Assembly (NCBI GenBank): GCA_947445035.1
Contig: CANFCK010000008.1
Span: 143,972 to 207,971 of the forward strand
Direction of reading: 5' to 3'
Length of the DNA: 64,000 nt
DNA from: Deltaproteobacteria bacterium
GTDB taxonomy: Bacteria > Myxococcota_A > UBA796 > SXON01
Position numbers and translations under genes: made by a program. Numbering within the stretch: position 1 is the stretch's first letter; each line of letters opens with the position of its first letter. Below the pieces are notes generated by a model. It did not search any database, had not been told where the DNA came from, and saw nothing but the letters and a program-made list of their open reading frames with translations. Positions 50,096-59,413 of this stretch are shown here, one piece after another.

Positions 50096-53000
50096 ATGAG
50101 ACACTCCGACTACGACCCACCTGCGCCGGAGCAAACATGTTTCATCCCCCCCCCCCCGCCCGGTAACCGGCTGAACATCTTGCTTGAACGTGCATTTAGC
50201 GCATGTTTGATTCTTGTCGCGACCGTCCTGCTCGCCCCGATCTCGCCCGCGCGCGCCGAGCCCGGCGATGCCGGCGCGTCCGGACCCTCGGCCCTTGACG
50301 CGCTGGGCGGCGGCCTTGCCTTCGGCGGCTGGTCCGACTCGGTCCCCCTGGAGTTGCCGCCGGCGCCGCGGGGCATGGTGCCGGAGCTGGGGCTCACCAT
50401 CGACTTTCGGGTGGACGAAGGGTGGATGGGCGCGTCGATGGCGCTCTCCGGCTTCTCCCGAATCGACCTTCGCTCACAGACGGGCGGGGTGCCGCAGCTC
50501 GATGGCCAGGACGTGCCGTGGGTGGACGGCGAGCGCCTGTGGGTGGAGGGCGGCGCGAACTGGGCTGCGGAGCAGGACGACGATCGCAACTTCTCCTTCG
50601 ACGGGACCGCCAACGTCTGGGTCGCCGAGCGCGACGGGTGGACGTGGACGTGGGGTCCGAGCGCCGACGGACAGTGCGCCGTAGAGCGCCGCGACGAGGA
50701 GGCCGATTGGGATTGTGCGCACCCGCCCACGCCCGACGGAAACGCCGAGGACGTCACCACCTCCTGGCTGTTGACGCGCATCGAGGACCCCTTCGGCAAC
50801 TCGATCGTCACCACCTACACCACCGGGGCCAACGAACTGGCGGCGGCGGCGCCGGAGTTGTTCGACGCGCCCGACGAGTACGCCCACGAGCACGTTCCCA
50901 AGGCCGTCGCCTACGCCAACGGGTACCACCGCGTGGACTTCGTGTGGGAGGTCCGCGGCGACATCCCGACCAGCGCGCGGTCGGGCACCTTGCGGGCGAA
51001 CCTGCTGCGGCTGGTCCGCATCGAAGTGGTCAGCAACGTCGCCGGCATGGAGTCCGGGCGGGTGGCCGACGATCCCAGCGCCACCTACGCGCTGGTCTAC
51101 AGCGACGTCGCGGACGAGGAGCCCTGTCGTGACGCGGACGACGACGACGTGGACGACCACGAAACCGCCGGCGAGCTGAGCGCGTTGGCCGGCTCGGGCC
51201 GCTCGCTCGTCCATCGGATCGTGCGACGCGAGGATCGGGACGCGGGCGTGGTCTACAGCGACCTCAACGAAGGGCGGACCCTCCGCTGCATCGAGCGCGC
51301 GACCGAGGAGACCACCTTCGCCAGCGTGCCGGCCGTGTCGTTCACCGGTACCCACGATGGCCTTGCTGCCGCTGCCACCCGTCAGCATCAGGAGGTGAAC
51401 TTCGACGGGGACGCGAGTCCCGACCTGCTGTACCTGAGCACTGAATGCACCAACGGCGGGGGCGCAGAACTCGAAACGGTGACGGGTTGTGCGGCGGTCG
51501 AATGGCAGTACTTCGAGAACCAGGAAGGCGTGCTGAGCGAGCCGGCGGCGGCAAGCGCGCCGGAGGCGTTGGTGTGGTTGGAGACGAACGTCGGCGGTGC
51601 CTTCTTCGGCAATCAGGGCGCGTGGGTGGCGCTGGACCTCGATCGCGACGGCCGCACCGAGCTGTTGACCGCGACCCAGGACACCGGCGACGACTGGCAG
51701 CGCGGGGTGATGTACCGCGGCGACGAGGTCGGCACGTGGACCGAAGGCGAGTGGCTGGCCAACGTCTCGGGTCTGCCGTCGTCGGCGTCGGAGCTGCTGC
51801 GCCACGCGCAATGGGCTGACATCGACGCCGACGGGTTCGTGGATCTGGTCATGCCGGTCGTCGACCACGTGGACCTGTTCGATGATGGCGTCACCCCGAC
51901 GACCACCCGGTGGCTCCGCAACGCTGGCGCCGAGCCGTTCTTCGACCTCGACGAGCTGGCCGACCTGCCGACGCCGATGGAGTCGGATCCGGTGCTGCTC
52001 CCGAGCGAGTGGGCCGATCTCCTGAGCGAATGCGGCACCGACGGCGCCGCCCGAACGTGGCCGCAGGGCAGCTTCATCTGGGGCCCCGGAAACGACCGTG
52101 ACGGGACGCCAGACCCGGAGGACACCGCGACGATGGTGGTGTTCGACCAGAGCAACGACCGCTTCACGGGCTTGGATTTCGACAGCTTCGAGCACTATGT
52201 CTCGGCGCAGGCGCGATGGGGGGACTACAACGACGACGGCGCGGCTGACGTTGCCTACGCGTTGTACGGCTGCTGGCGGGACCCCACCACGCCGGCCTAC
52301 GACGACGAGTTCGGGCCGCTCGACGTGGGATACTCGACGATCTTCTACGGGGATGGGCGCGGCTCGTTCTCGGACAGCCACACCAGCGCCGGGCCGCCCT
52401 TCCTGGCGTGGAGCACCGACTTCCCCGATGGCTGGAGCGCGGCGTACGCCGAGAAGTGGACCCGTAGCCACCCGGGTTGGCGGACGGCGTCAACATTTGC
52501 CACCGTGGATCTCGGCGACGCGGGCCGTACGGGCCTGCTCACGGCCTGCATCGGTACCAGTTGCACCAATCACGACATCGTCTACGAGCGCGCTGGCGTC
52601 GGTCTGACGGCAGGTGTCCAGTCCACCGGCGTGCAGCTACCGCTGCCCCTTTTGTCGCTGGCTCAGCCCGACGAATCCTACGAGCAGCTCCTCGCCGACT
52701 GGGACGGCGACGGCTTCACCGACGCGCTGGTCCACGATCGCGGCGGCACCGGTCCGGCGCTGGCCGAGGGCCTCTACGAGAACGAACGCACGGTCGCGAT
52801 GTACCGGCCGACGGTGATCCACGGGCCCTGGGGCGGCGAGACGCTGCTGACCTACGCGGCGACGTCCGCGTCGGTGGGCGTTCATCCTCGGCTCCCCCAC
52901 GCGGTGGACGTGATCGCGAGTGTGTCGGATCAGAACGGGACGACCGAGTTCAGCTTCTCCAATGGGGTGTTCTGGGGGGCCGAGGCCCGTTTCATGGGCT

Positions 53001-56000
53001 TCCGCGACGTCGTGATCGACCGCGAGAGCGGCAGCGTCACCAACGCCCGCTTTGTCCAGGCGCCGTGGGGGGCCGGCAAACTGGCGTGGCGGATCGAGCG
53101 GCGCGCCGACGGCACCATCGCGCGGGTTTCGCAGAACCGGTACGGCGCGGAGAGCCCGCACATCCAGAGCTGGGACACGCTCGCGCCGCTCTACAATCCG
53201 CTGGTGCACGCGTGCGAGGTCGATGTCGACGCCGGGACGGGGACCTGGCCGAACCGGTCTCAGTCGCTCACGGTCGAGGGGCTCATCGTGCCCTGCGAGA
53301 TGGACGGGAACGCGTCGACAGCGGCAACCGACGGTCGGTACTTCGACGCCATGGGCTGGAGCTACGGCACCGCGAACGGCGCGGTGAGCGACGCCCTCAA
53401 GGACCAGGTCTGGACACTCGAAGGCGACGACACCGTCGACCCAGGCTCGCTGGCGTACACCTGCGCCGCCGGCTCGTGCTCGTGGAGTCCGCAGGGCTCG
53501 AGTATGCCCCTGGCGCCGCCGGGACCCGGTCCCGGCCCCCTGGGTGGGGGGCCGCCGCTGTCGCCTCCGGTCTTTTCGGGCGGGCCGATGGTCCCGCCGG
53601 TCGGGCCGCCGCTGGGTGGGGGCTCGGGGGCGGGGAGCGGAAGCTCGTCGGCGCCGGAGTTTTCCGAGCTGGAGTGGCCGGGCATCACCGACGAAGTGGA
53701 GTCGGTCTCGACGCCGGACTGGGTCTACGACAGCGGGTCGGCGACGACGGACACCCGGATGTACGCCCGGCGCTGGTGGTACAACAGCGCCCATCGGCTG
53801 GCGTTTGCCAACAACGACGGCGATGTCGACGAGCCCCAGGACGACAGTCTGGTGGCCTACGTCTACAACAGCGCGGGCGCCCGCACGGCGGCCACGGTGT
53901 TCGGTCCGACGAGCACCTGGGAGCGCACCGACACCTTCGGCAGCTTCGTGGGCTTCGACACGCCCGAGACCATCGTCCAGGTGGCCCGCGATGGGGGTGG
54001 GACGGGCGGAACGATCGGCCGCACGGTGCGGCGCACCTACGACGCGGCCGGCGGGGTCAGCTCATCGACCGACGGCGAGGGGCACCTCACCAGCACCACC
54101 AACGACGCCTGTGGCCAGGCCACCAGCACGGTCGACGCCGTCGGCCGGACCGAGCTGCGGTCGTACGACGCGGCCTGCCGACCGGTGTCGTGGTCGTTGG
54201 AGGGTGCGAGTCGCGCCTGGACCTACGACGACTACGGACGGGTCGCGACACTGGCGACCAACCCCGGAAGCAGCGGTACCCAGATGTCCCAGAGCTGGCT
54301 CCGCGACGACGATCTGGCGCGCGTCGACGACCGCGAAGCCGGGTCCCGCGACGAGCCGCGGCTGGGGGTTCTGGACAGCGGCGGCGGCCTGCGGCTGACG
54401 TACCTGGACCCCTGGGGACGGGAGTTCGCCTCGGTGGCGTGTGAGAACGCGGGCGCAGGCACCAGCTCGGTCAGCGACGTGCTGGACGAGGTCTCCTGCG
54501 ACAGCTCGGCCACCGCGACGACCCAGCCGGTCTACGCGCTGCGGGCCTACGCCCTGGATGGGAGCCTCCGTTTTGTGTCGGGGCCTTTTTACGGTGGCGA
54601 CACCGTGGTCGGGTCGTGGACCTTCCTCGACGAGCTGGGCCGGCCGCGATTTGCCTACGCGCCGGCGCCGGACGTGCTCGCCGACTTCGTGGAGACCGAC
54701 TTCGCCTATGGTCTCGGCTACGCCACGGTGACCGACCCGTTGGGGCTGTCGTGCACCCAGGAGTCGACCACGCTGTCGTCCGAGCGCAGTTGTGCGGGGG
54801 TGGCCCGCGGCAGCGAGGAGACCGACGCGCTGGGGCGCGTGGTGTCCTCGATGGACCCCGCCGGCGAGAGCTGGGCGTTTGCCTACGACGGCTGGGGCCG
54901 GCTCATCGAGCGGGTCGCGCCGTCGATTGTGACCACCACCGGCACGGTCACGCCGGCGTGGACGATCGAGTACGACGACGACGACCGGCCGACGCTCACC
55001 ACCGCGCCCGACGGCACCACCAGCACCACCAGCTTCGACGCCGCGCATCGTCCCGAGGCCCGGTGGGTGGACGGCGCCTCGATGTCGCCGCTCCAGGTGG
55101 ATGCGTGGGGCTACACCGCCGCCAGCTCCGCCGTCGGACCGATCGTCGTGCACGACGACGCCAACGGTCGGCGCACGGTCACCTCGCTCGACGGCCTGGG
55201 CCGCCCGCTGGTGACGCTGCACCCGGACGCACTCCTCAGCGGGCAGAGCTACGGCGCCAACGGCGCGGTGGCCTCGGCCACCGACATCGACGGACTCACG
55301 ACGTCCTTCGACTACGATGCCCTCGGGCGGCTCCTGAGCCAGACCGACGAGGCGGGCGAGGTCCGCACCTACACCTGGGCCGCCAACGGCCAGCTCGACT
55401 CCGAGACCGACCGCGACGGGGTCTTGACCGAGCACGTCTACACCTTCAGCGGGCAGCTCTCGGCTACCTACCGCGGCGGGTTCACGCTGGTCGACCGCGA
55501 GTATCGCGACGACGGGCAGGTGGTCCTGGCGGTCGAAGGCGGCGTCACCTCCAGCTTCGGCTACGACAGCCTCGCGCGCAAGGACGAGGCGTGCGTCGGA
55601 TACGACCCCAGCTCGTCGAATCCGTGTGCGGTCGAGTTCGCGTGGACCTACGACGACCGCGACCGCATCGAGACCGAGACCCAGGGCACCTCGACGTGGA
55701 CCTACAGCTACAACGCGCTCGGCTGGCTCACCACCAAACAACTGCCCGACGGCAACAGTGAGTCGTGGTCGTACTTCACCTCCGGAAAGGTAGCCGAGTA
55801 CACCGACCCCAGCAACCTCGTGAGCACCTGGGCGTACGACGACCTGGGCCGGCCGACGACCGAGTCGTTGCCGCACCAGGGCGTGACCAGTTTCGCCTAC
55901 ACCCTGGACGCCGACGCCGATCACCACGAGCAGGTGACCCGCAGCGAGCCCGACGGAGGCGAGTGGGACCAGTACATCGACCATCGTGGCCGTACCATCC

Positions 56001-58747
56001 GCAGCATCGATCCGCTTGGCGACGAGGTTCTCGCGACCTTCGTCGGCACGCAGCTTCGACAGGTGGACTACGTCGAAGGCAGCACCGGCACGCCCATCGC
56101 CTCCGAGGCCTACGCCTACGACAGCATGGGCCGGGTCGCGACCCGCTGCGGTCCGAGTGACGACCCCACCTGTGTGGACGGCGGCGCGTTCTCGCCGTCG
56201 ACGGTCTACGGCTTCGAGTACAGCTACTCGGCCGAAGGTCGGCTGACCGAGCGCGAAGGCTACAACGACCGGACCGCGTGGCTCTACAACATTGATGGGA
56301 CCCTGCATGCAGAGGTGATCGAGGGGGTCACCACCGAGGTGTACACCTACGCGACGGACTACCCGCGCATCGAGGGGGTGCAGGCCGGCGACAGCGTCGA
56401 TGTCCGGACCACCTCGCGCACCTATTTCCGTGGCCTGTGGTTGCAGGAGGAGGAGATCGTCGAGACCGGGAATCCTGATGGGGTCCTGCGCACCTTCGGG
56501 TCCTGGGACGCCTTCGGCTCCCCGCGAGCGGCGGAGCGCTGGGTGGGCGCGTCCTTGGAGGCCGAGTACGTCAGCACCACGGACGCCCTGGGTCGGCTGT
56601 CGGGGCTCAGCGCGTCGACGGCCACGGGCTTCAACGAGACGGTGACGTGGGGCTACGAGGCCAACAGCGCGCTGAGCACCATCGGGACGAGCTGGGCGGG
56701 GTCGCTGACCTACACCCGGGATGCGACGACGGGCCTGGTGGACAACGTGGCCTCGGGCACCGGTACGCTCGCGACGGTGATGTCGCGGGACGTGATGGGG
56801 CGGCCCGAGGACATCGCCCTGGCGGGCGGCGCCGCGATCACCAGCACCTGGGACGTGCTCGGGCGGGTGCAGGAGCGCACGACCCGCTCCACCGCGGGCG
56901 ACGAGCAGACGCGCGCCTGGAACTACGACTCGCGCGGCCGGACCGAGAGCCAGCTCACCTATGAGAACGGGCTCCTCACCCAGACGATCAACTACAGCTT
57001 CGCCGAGCCGGGCTGGCTGCTCTCTGAAGAGCGGGTCACCGCGACGGACATCAACTCGACCGAGTACGACTACGACGTCGGCGGCAACCGCACCGAAAAG
57101 CGCGAGGTCAACCAGGCCGGCGCCATCGTGAGTACCCAGACGTACGGATACGCCTGGGGCAACGAGCTGACCGATGTTTCGGGAGCGGCGGTCACTTGGA
57201 ATGCGTTCGGAGAGGTGACCACGGATCACCGCGGCCTGGACATCCTCCGCGACGCCGACGGTCTGGAGTGGGGCATCGGCACGCCCGTCGGCATCCGCCA
57301 CGTGATCACCCGCGACGCCTTCGGGACGCCGGTGGCGGTGGATGCGGATGGCGACGACACCACCGCGAACGTCCGTGCCCAGATGTGGGGCCCGAGCCTG
57401 TCGGACGCGCCGGTGGCGGGCGTCGATGGGAGCGGGGATGGGGTGATGACGGTGGCGATCGACGGCATCGCGGTGGGGCGCCTGGAAGGCGGGGCCTTCG
57501 TGGCGATGGGCACCGACAAGAACGGTTCTGTGGTCATGGACGGCCTGGAGATGCTGGCGGATGCGGGCGCGTTCGGCGAGCACGCGGTGGCGGCTGCTGG
57601 CAGCGACGAGACGCGGGTGTACGCGGGCCTGGATTCGCTGGTCGGGACGGCGTACCAACTGCCGCGGCGGCGGTTCTACGACGCGGAGCTGGGGCGGTTC
57701 ACGTCGATCGACCCGTCCGGGCTGGCGGGGGGAGAGCATCGGTTTTTGTACACGTCGAACAATCCTGTGGATTTTGTGGATCCGAGTGGGTTGTACCGGG
57801 TGCCGGCGGCGACGCAGATGTCAGGCCACGTCGACGAATTCGGCCAGCCGTTGGCGAAGGGTGGGCCTGACGGGCTGGACGCCGGCGGCACCGTCGATGG
57901 CGACAGCGCGTTCATGGAGGGGCGGTCGATCGAGGAGACGGTTGGGTTCGCGGAGCGGGACGCGGCGATTGAGGCGAGGAGGAAGAAGCTGGCCGCCGCC
58001 AAGGCGGCGATCGACGCGGCGCTGCAACAGATATTCAGCGCCCCCGCGCAGGATCGAGACGCGTTGCTCGCCCTCCTGTTGACGATGCTGGAGGGCGCGG
58101 GCTTGGGCGAGTTGCTCGACATCAAGGGGATTCGAGCGCAGAAAGGCCCGGCAGTGACCGATGAAGGCGTCGGCAACAGCGTTCTGGTTGAAGGCGGCGC
58201 CGAGGTCGCGATGGGTCCGGTTCTCCTCCAGCCCCCAACGGGGAACGTGGGGCTCCGGCTCGAGATGCTTGCCAGCGCAGCTGCCAAGCTGACTGCCCCG
58301 GGGGGGGGCGGGGGATGTCTACGACGGGGCACGGTTCGTCCCGTGGAGCCTCACGGGCGAGATGGAGGGCGCGGTCAAGCGCGGGGGGGTGGTCGTAGGC
58401 GACTTCTTGAGGGCGAACCCGGCCGTGAGCGCGGCCCTCAAAAAAGGCGCGTTCAGCGCTGCTCACATCCTTCTTTCAGGTGTGGGTTTGGTCCCCGGCG
58501 CGGAGGGCGCGGACGCGTTGGACGCCGAATTGTCTCTCGCCGAGGGGGACAACGTCGGCGCGTGCATGTCTGCGGCCGCATGCGTACCAATCGGGGGCAT
58601 GGTGGCCGGCGTGGGCAAGATCGTCCGCGGCGGGTCCAACATGGTCGAGGCCACGGGCGATCTGTTGGCGGCGGCGAAGGCGGCGGCCTCAGGGGGACTG
58701 CCGGGCGTCGCGAAGACGGTGAACTCCAATATGCCGCACGCCATTGA
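50096..58747 (+). CDS. Giant Rhs/YD-repeat protein, 3' end out of frame
   Basis: 2883 residues as read. After a 12-C tract near the start come a signal-like stretch (LILVATVLLAPISPARA) and an SpvB/TcdB-like N-terminal region. Several FG-GAP/VCBS-like repeats (NFDGDASPDLLYL, DIDADGFVDLVMP, DWDGDGFTDALVH) follow, then a Pro/Gly linker near 1140-1180 and more than a thousand residues of YD repeats (YDALGRLLSQTDEAGE, YDDLGRPTTESLPHQG). The Rhs core hallmark RFYDAELGRFTSIDPSGLAGG lies near residue 2525, with NPVDFVDPSGLY. After it a helical segment leads to a 9-G tract; beyond it the frame becomes Arg/Gly nonsense while frame +1 continues sensibly. Such proteins encapsulate and deliver C-terminal toxins. 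The start could also be downstream of the C tract. Confidence 0.9.
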   Translation: MRHSDYDPPAPEQTCFIPPPPPGNRLNILLERAFSACLILVATVLLAPISPARAEPGDAGASGPSALDALGGGLAFGGWSDSVPLELPPAPRGMVPELGLTIDFRVDEGWMGASMALSGFSRIDLRSQTGGVPQLDGQDVPWVDGERLWVEGGANWAAEQDDDRNFSFDGTANVWVAERDGWTWTWGPSADGQCAVERRDEEADWDCAHPPTPDGNAEDVTTSWLLTRIEDPFGNSIVTTYTTGANELAAAAPELFDAPDEYAHEHVPKAVAYANGYHRVDFVWEVRGDIPTSARSGTLRANLLRLVRIEVVSNVAGMESGRVADDPSATYALVYSDVADEEPCRDADDDDVDDHETAGELSALAGSGRSLVHRIVRREDRDAGVVYSDLNEGRTLRCIERATEETTFASVPAVSFTGTHDGLAAAATRQHQEVNFDGDASPDLLYLSTECTNGGGAELETVTGCAAVEWQYFENQEGVLSEPAAASAPEALVWLETNVGGAFFGNQGAWVALDLDRDGRTELLTATQDTGDDWQRGVMYRGDEVGTWTEGEWLANVSGLPSSASELLRHAQWADIDADGFVDLVMPVVDHVDLFDDGVTPTTTRWLRNAGAEPFFDLDELADLPTPMESDPVLLPSEWADLLSECGTDGAARTWPQGSFIWGPGNDRDGTPDPEDTATMVVFDQSNDRFTGLDFDSFEHYVSAQARWGDYNDDGAADVAYALYGCWRDPTTPAYDDEFGPLDVGYSTIFYGDGRGSFSDSHTSAGPPFLAWSTDFPDGWSAAYAEKWTRSHPGWRTASTFATVDLGDAGRTGLLTACIGTSCTNHDIVYERAGVGLTAGVQSTGVQLPLPLLSLAQPDESYEQLLADWDGDGFTDALVHDRGGTGPALAEGLYENERTVAMYRPTVIHGPWGGETLLTYAATSASVGVHPRLPHAVDVIASVSDQNGTTEFSFSNGVFWGAEARFMGFRDVVIDRESGSVTNARFVQAPWGAGKLAWRIERRADGTIARVSQNRYGAESPHIQSWDTLAPLYNPLVHACEVDVDAGTGTWPNRSQSLTVEGLIVPCEMDGNASTAATDGRYFDAMGWSYGTANGAVSDALKDQVWTLEGDDTVDPGSLAYTCAAGSCSWSPQGSSMPLAPPGPGPGPLGGGPPLSPPVFSGGPMVPPVGPPLGGGSGAGSGSSSAPEFSELEWPGITDEVESVSTPDWVYDSGSATTDTRMYARRWWYNSAHRLAFANNDGDVDEPQDDSLVAYVYNSAGARTAATVFGPTSTWERTDTFGSFVGFDTPETIVQVARDGGGTGGTIGRTVRRTYDAAGGVSSSTDGEGHLTSTTNDACGQATSTVDAVGRTELRSYDAACRPVSWSLEGASRAWTYDDYGRVATLATNPGSSGTQMSQSWLRDDDLARVDDREAGSRDEPRLGVLDSGGGLRLTYLDPWGREFASVACENAGAGTSSVSDVLDEVSCDSSATATTQPVYALRAYALDGSLRFVSGPFYGGDTVVGSWTFLDELGRPRFAYAPAPDVLADFVETDFAYGLGYATVTDPLGLSCTQESTTLSSERSCAGVARGSEETDALGRVVSSMDPAGESWAFAYDGWGRLIERVAPSIVTTTGTVTPAWTIEYDDDDRPTLTTAPDGTTSTTSFDAAHRPEARWVDGASMSPLQVDAWGYTAASSAVGPIVVHDDANGRRTVTSLDGLGRPLVTLHPDALLSGQSYGANGAVASATDIDGLTTSFDYDALGRLLSQTDEAGEVRTYTWAANGQLDSETDRDGVLTEHVYTFSGQLSATYRGGFTLVDREYRDDGQVVLAVEGGVTSSFGYDSLARKDEACVGYDPSSSNPCAVEFAWTYDDRDRIETETQGTSTWTYSYNALGWLTTKQLPDGNSESWSYFTSGKVAEYTDPSNLVSTWAYDDLGRPTTESLPHQGVTSFAYTLDADADHHEQVTRSEPDGGEWDQYIDHRGRTIRSIDPLGDEVLATFVGTQLRQVDYVEGSTGTPIASEAYAYDSMGRVATRCGPSDDPTCVDGGAFSPSTVYGFEYSYSAEGRLTEREGYNDRTAWLYNIDGTLHAEVIEGVTTEVYTYATDYPRIEGVQAGDSVDVRTTSRTYFRGLWLQEEEIVETGNPDGVLRTFGSWDAFGSPRAAERWVGASLEAEYVSTTDALGRLSGLSASTATGFNETVTWGYEANSALSTIGTSWAGSLTYTRDATTGLVDNVASGTGTLATVMSRDVMGRPEDIALAGGAAITSTWDVLGRVQERTTRSTAGDEQTRAWNYDSRGRTESQLTYENGLLTQTINYSFAEPGWLLSEERVTATDINSTEYDYDVGGNRTEKREVNQAGAIVSTQTYGYAWGNELTDVSGAAVTWNAFGEVTTDHRGLDILRDADGLEWGIGTPVGIRHVITRDAFGTPVAVDADGDDTTANVRAQMWGPSLSDAPVAGVDGSGDGVMTVAIDGIAVGRLEGGAFVAMGTDKNGSVVMDGLEMLADAGAFGEHAVAAAGSDETRVYAGLDSLVGTAYQLPRRRFYDAELGRFTSIDPSGLAGGEHRFLYTSNNPVDFVDPSGLYRVPAATQMSGHVDEFGQPLAKGGPDGLDAGGTVDGDSAFMEGRSIEETVGFAERDAAIEARRKKLAAAKAAIDAALQQIFSAPAQDRDALLALLLTMLEGAGLGELLDIKGIRAQKGPAVTDEGVGNSVLVEGGAEVAMGPVLLQPPTGNVGLRLEMLASAAAKLTAPGGGGGCLRRGTVRPVEPHGRDGGRGQARGGGRRRLLEGEPGRERGPQKRRVQRCSHPSFRCGFGPRRGGRGRVGRRIVSRRGGQRRRVHVCGRMRTNRGHGGRRGQDRPRRVQHGRGHGRSVGGGEGGGLRGTAGRREDGELQYAARH
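50146..50157. repeat. Homopolymer of 12 C near the rhs start
   Basis: Twelve consecutive C residues lie 50 bases inside the rhs frame, between the ATG at 50096 and the signal-peptide-like segment. If translation starts at 50096, tract length decides whether the giant protein is made. It is currently in frame. Confidence 0.85.
58300..58314. repeat. G-rich tract (nine G, C, five G) that breaks the rhs frame
   Basis: The tract lies at the point where the rhs frame changes from sensible protein to Arg/Gly-rich sequence. Removing one G (or any net change of minus one) joins the frame to the coding sequence that runs on to 58970. It is a site for slipped-strand mispairing, or for an assembly/sequencing error. 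Confidence 0.85.
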
Positions 58748-58970
58748 GCGTGCGGTTGAGCGGGGGATCTTTCCGAACGCCGCGGAAGCCCGGACTGGGC
58801 TGGAATCGTTGAGCGCGAGGATCGGCAAGGAGGGATTTCCGGAGGGAGCGATCCTGGACACTGCTCACGCGGACCGGGTCCTGGTGCCCCTCGGGGAGGG
58901 CGGGATGGCGGTGTACCAGGTCGGGGCCAACGGCACGGCCAAGCTGAAGACGATACTCAATGCCCTGTAA
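58314..58970 (+). CDS. Out-of-frame C-terminal domain of the Rhs protein (candidate toxin)
   Basis: This frame continues the rhs protein if the G tract loses one base. It begins DVYDGARFVPWSLTGEMEGA, runs through a hydrophobic or small-residue segment (SAAHILLSGVGLVPGAEGAD, ACVPIGGMVAGVGKIVRGG), which is common between Rhs cores and toxin tips, and ends with a compact domain of about 80 residues: NMPHAIERAVERGIFPNAAE, GFPEGAILDTAHADRVLVPL and GGMAVYQVGANGTAKLKTIL. HAIERAVERGI resembles the start of DUF4258/BECR-fold nuclease tips (HA.ER..ERGI), and H, R and other polar residues would be catalytic there; this is an inference. An internal ATG at 58362 could also start it as an independent orphan toxin. 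Confidence 0.6.
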   Translation, partial: DVYDGARFVPWSLTGEMEGAVKRGGVVVGDFLRANPAVSAALKKGAFSAAHILLSGVGLVPGAEGADALDAELSLAEGDNVGACMSAAACVPIGGMVAGVGKIVRGGSNMVEATGDLLAAAKAAASGGLPGVAKTVNSNMPHAIERAVERGIFPNAAEARTGLESLSARIGKEGFPEGAILDTAHADRVLVPLGEGGMAVYQVGANGTAKLKTILNAL

Positions 58971-58985
58971 TCGGAGGAGGTGGTA

Positions 58986-59198
58986 ATGCCGCGCGAGAAC
59001 AACCAGATGAGGTTGACCGTAAGCCCGGACGACAATGACGTCGGATACGTCACGCTTCCGGCACATCCTGGACCCGGCGTACCGGGCGCGGTGAAAAGGA
59101 CGATTCGACTTCGCACCCTGCTCGACTACGCCGGTCCGGACCTGAATCTCGACCTCGACTCGGAGGGCAATTTGATTGGGGTCGAGTTCGTGGGTTGA
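58986..59198 (+). CDS. DUF2283-like small protein, candidate immunity protein
   Basis: 70 residues from ATG 58986, with a strong GGAGGAGG at 58973-58980. The sequence has strands (NDVGYVTLPAHPGPG, VKRTIRLRTL) and the ending LNLDLDSEGNLIGVEFVG, close to the DUF2283 pattern in which a D.D..G.L.GIE.. strand closes the protein. It follows the toxin-like C-terminus by 15 bases, exactly where an immunity gene sits in Rhs loci. It is small and acidic, as expected for an immunity protein that binds a basic nuclease tip. DUF2283 genes also occur in stand-alone toxin-antitoxin pairs with DUF4258 toxins, which supports the toxin reading above. Confidence 0.65.
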   Translation: MPRENNQMRLTVSPDDNDVGYVTLPAHPGPGVPGAVKRTIRLRTLLDYAGPDLNLDLDSEGNLIGVEFVG

Positions 59199-59413
59199 GC
59201 AACCTCCCACGCCAGTCGCCGGCCACGGTCCTGCGCCGGGGCCTCGCGCGGGTGCCGGGTCCCTCACCCCTTCCCGATCCCGCACCCCGATTTCAACGCG
59301 TCCTCGGTCCGCCCCCGTCGCCCCCGCTCGCGGCCCCGTCGAGAGTAGCGGAGCGGTGTTCTGCTCCCGACGGCGGTGGTTCGGATCGCACCCTCGACTA
59401 CGTACCCGTCTCG

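Noticed and set aside
54062..57739. 1225-residue minus-strand open frame
   Set aside because: It lies opposite the YD repeats of the rhs gene and is an antisense shadow of GC-rich repeats, without motifs.
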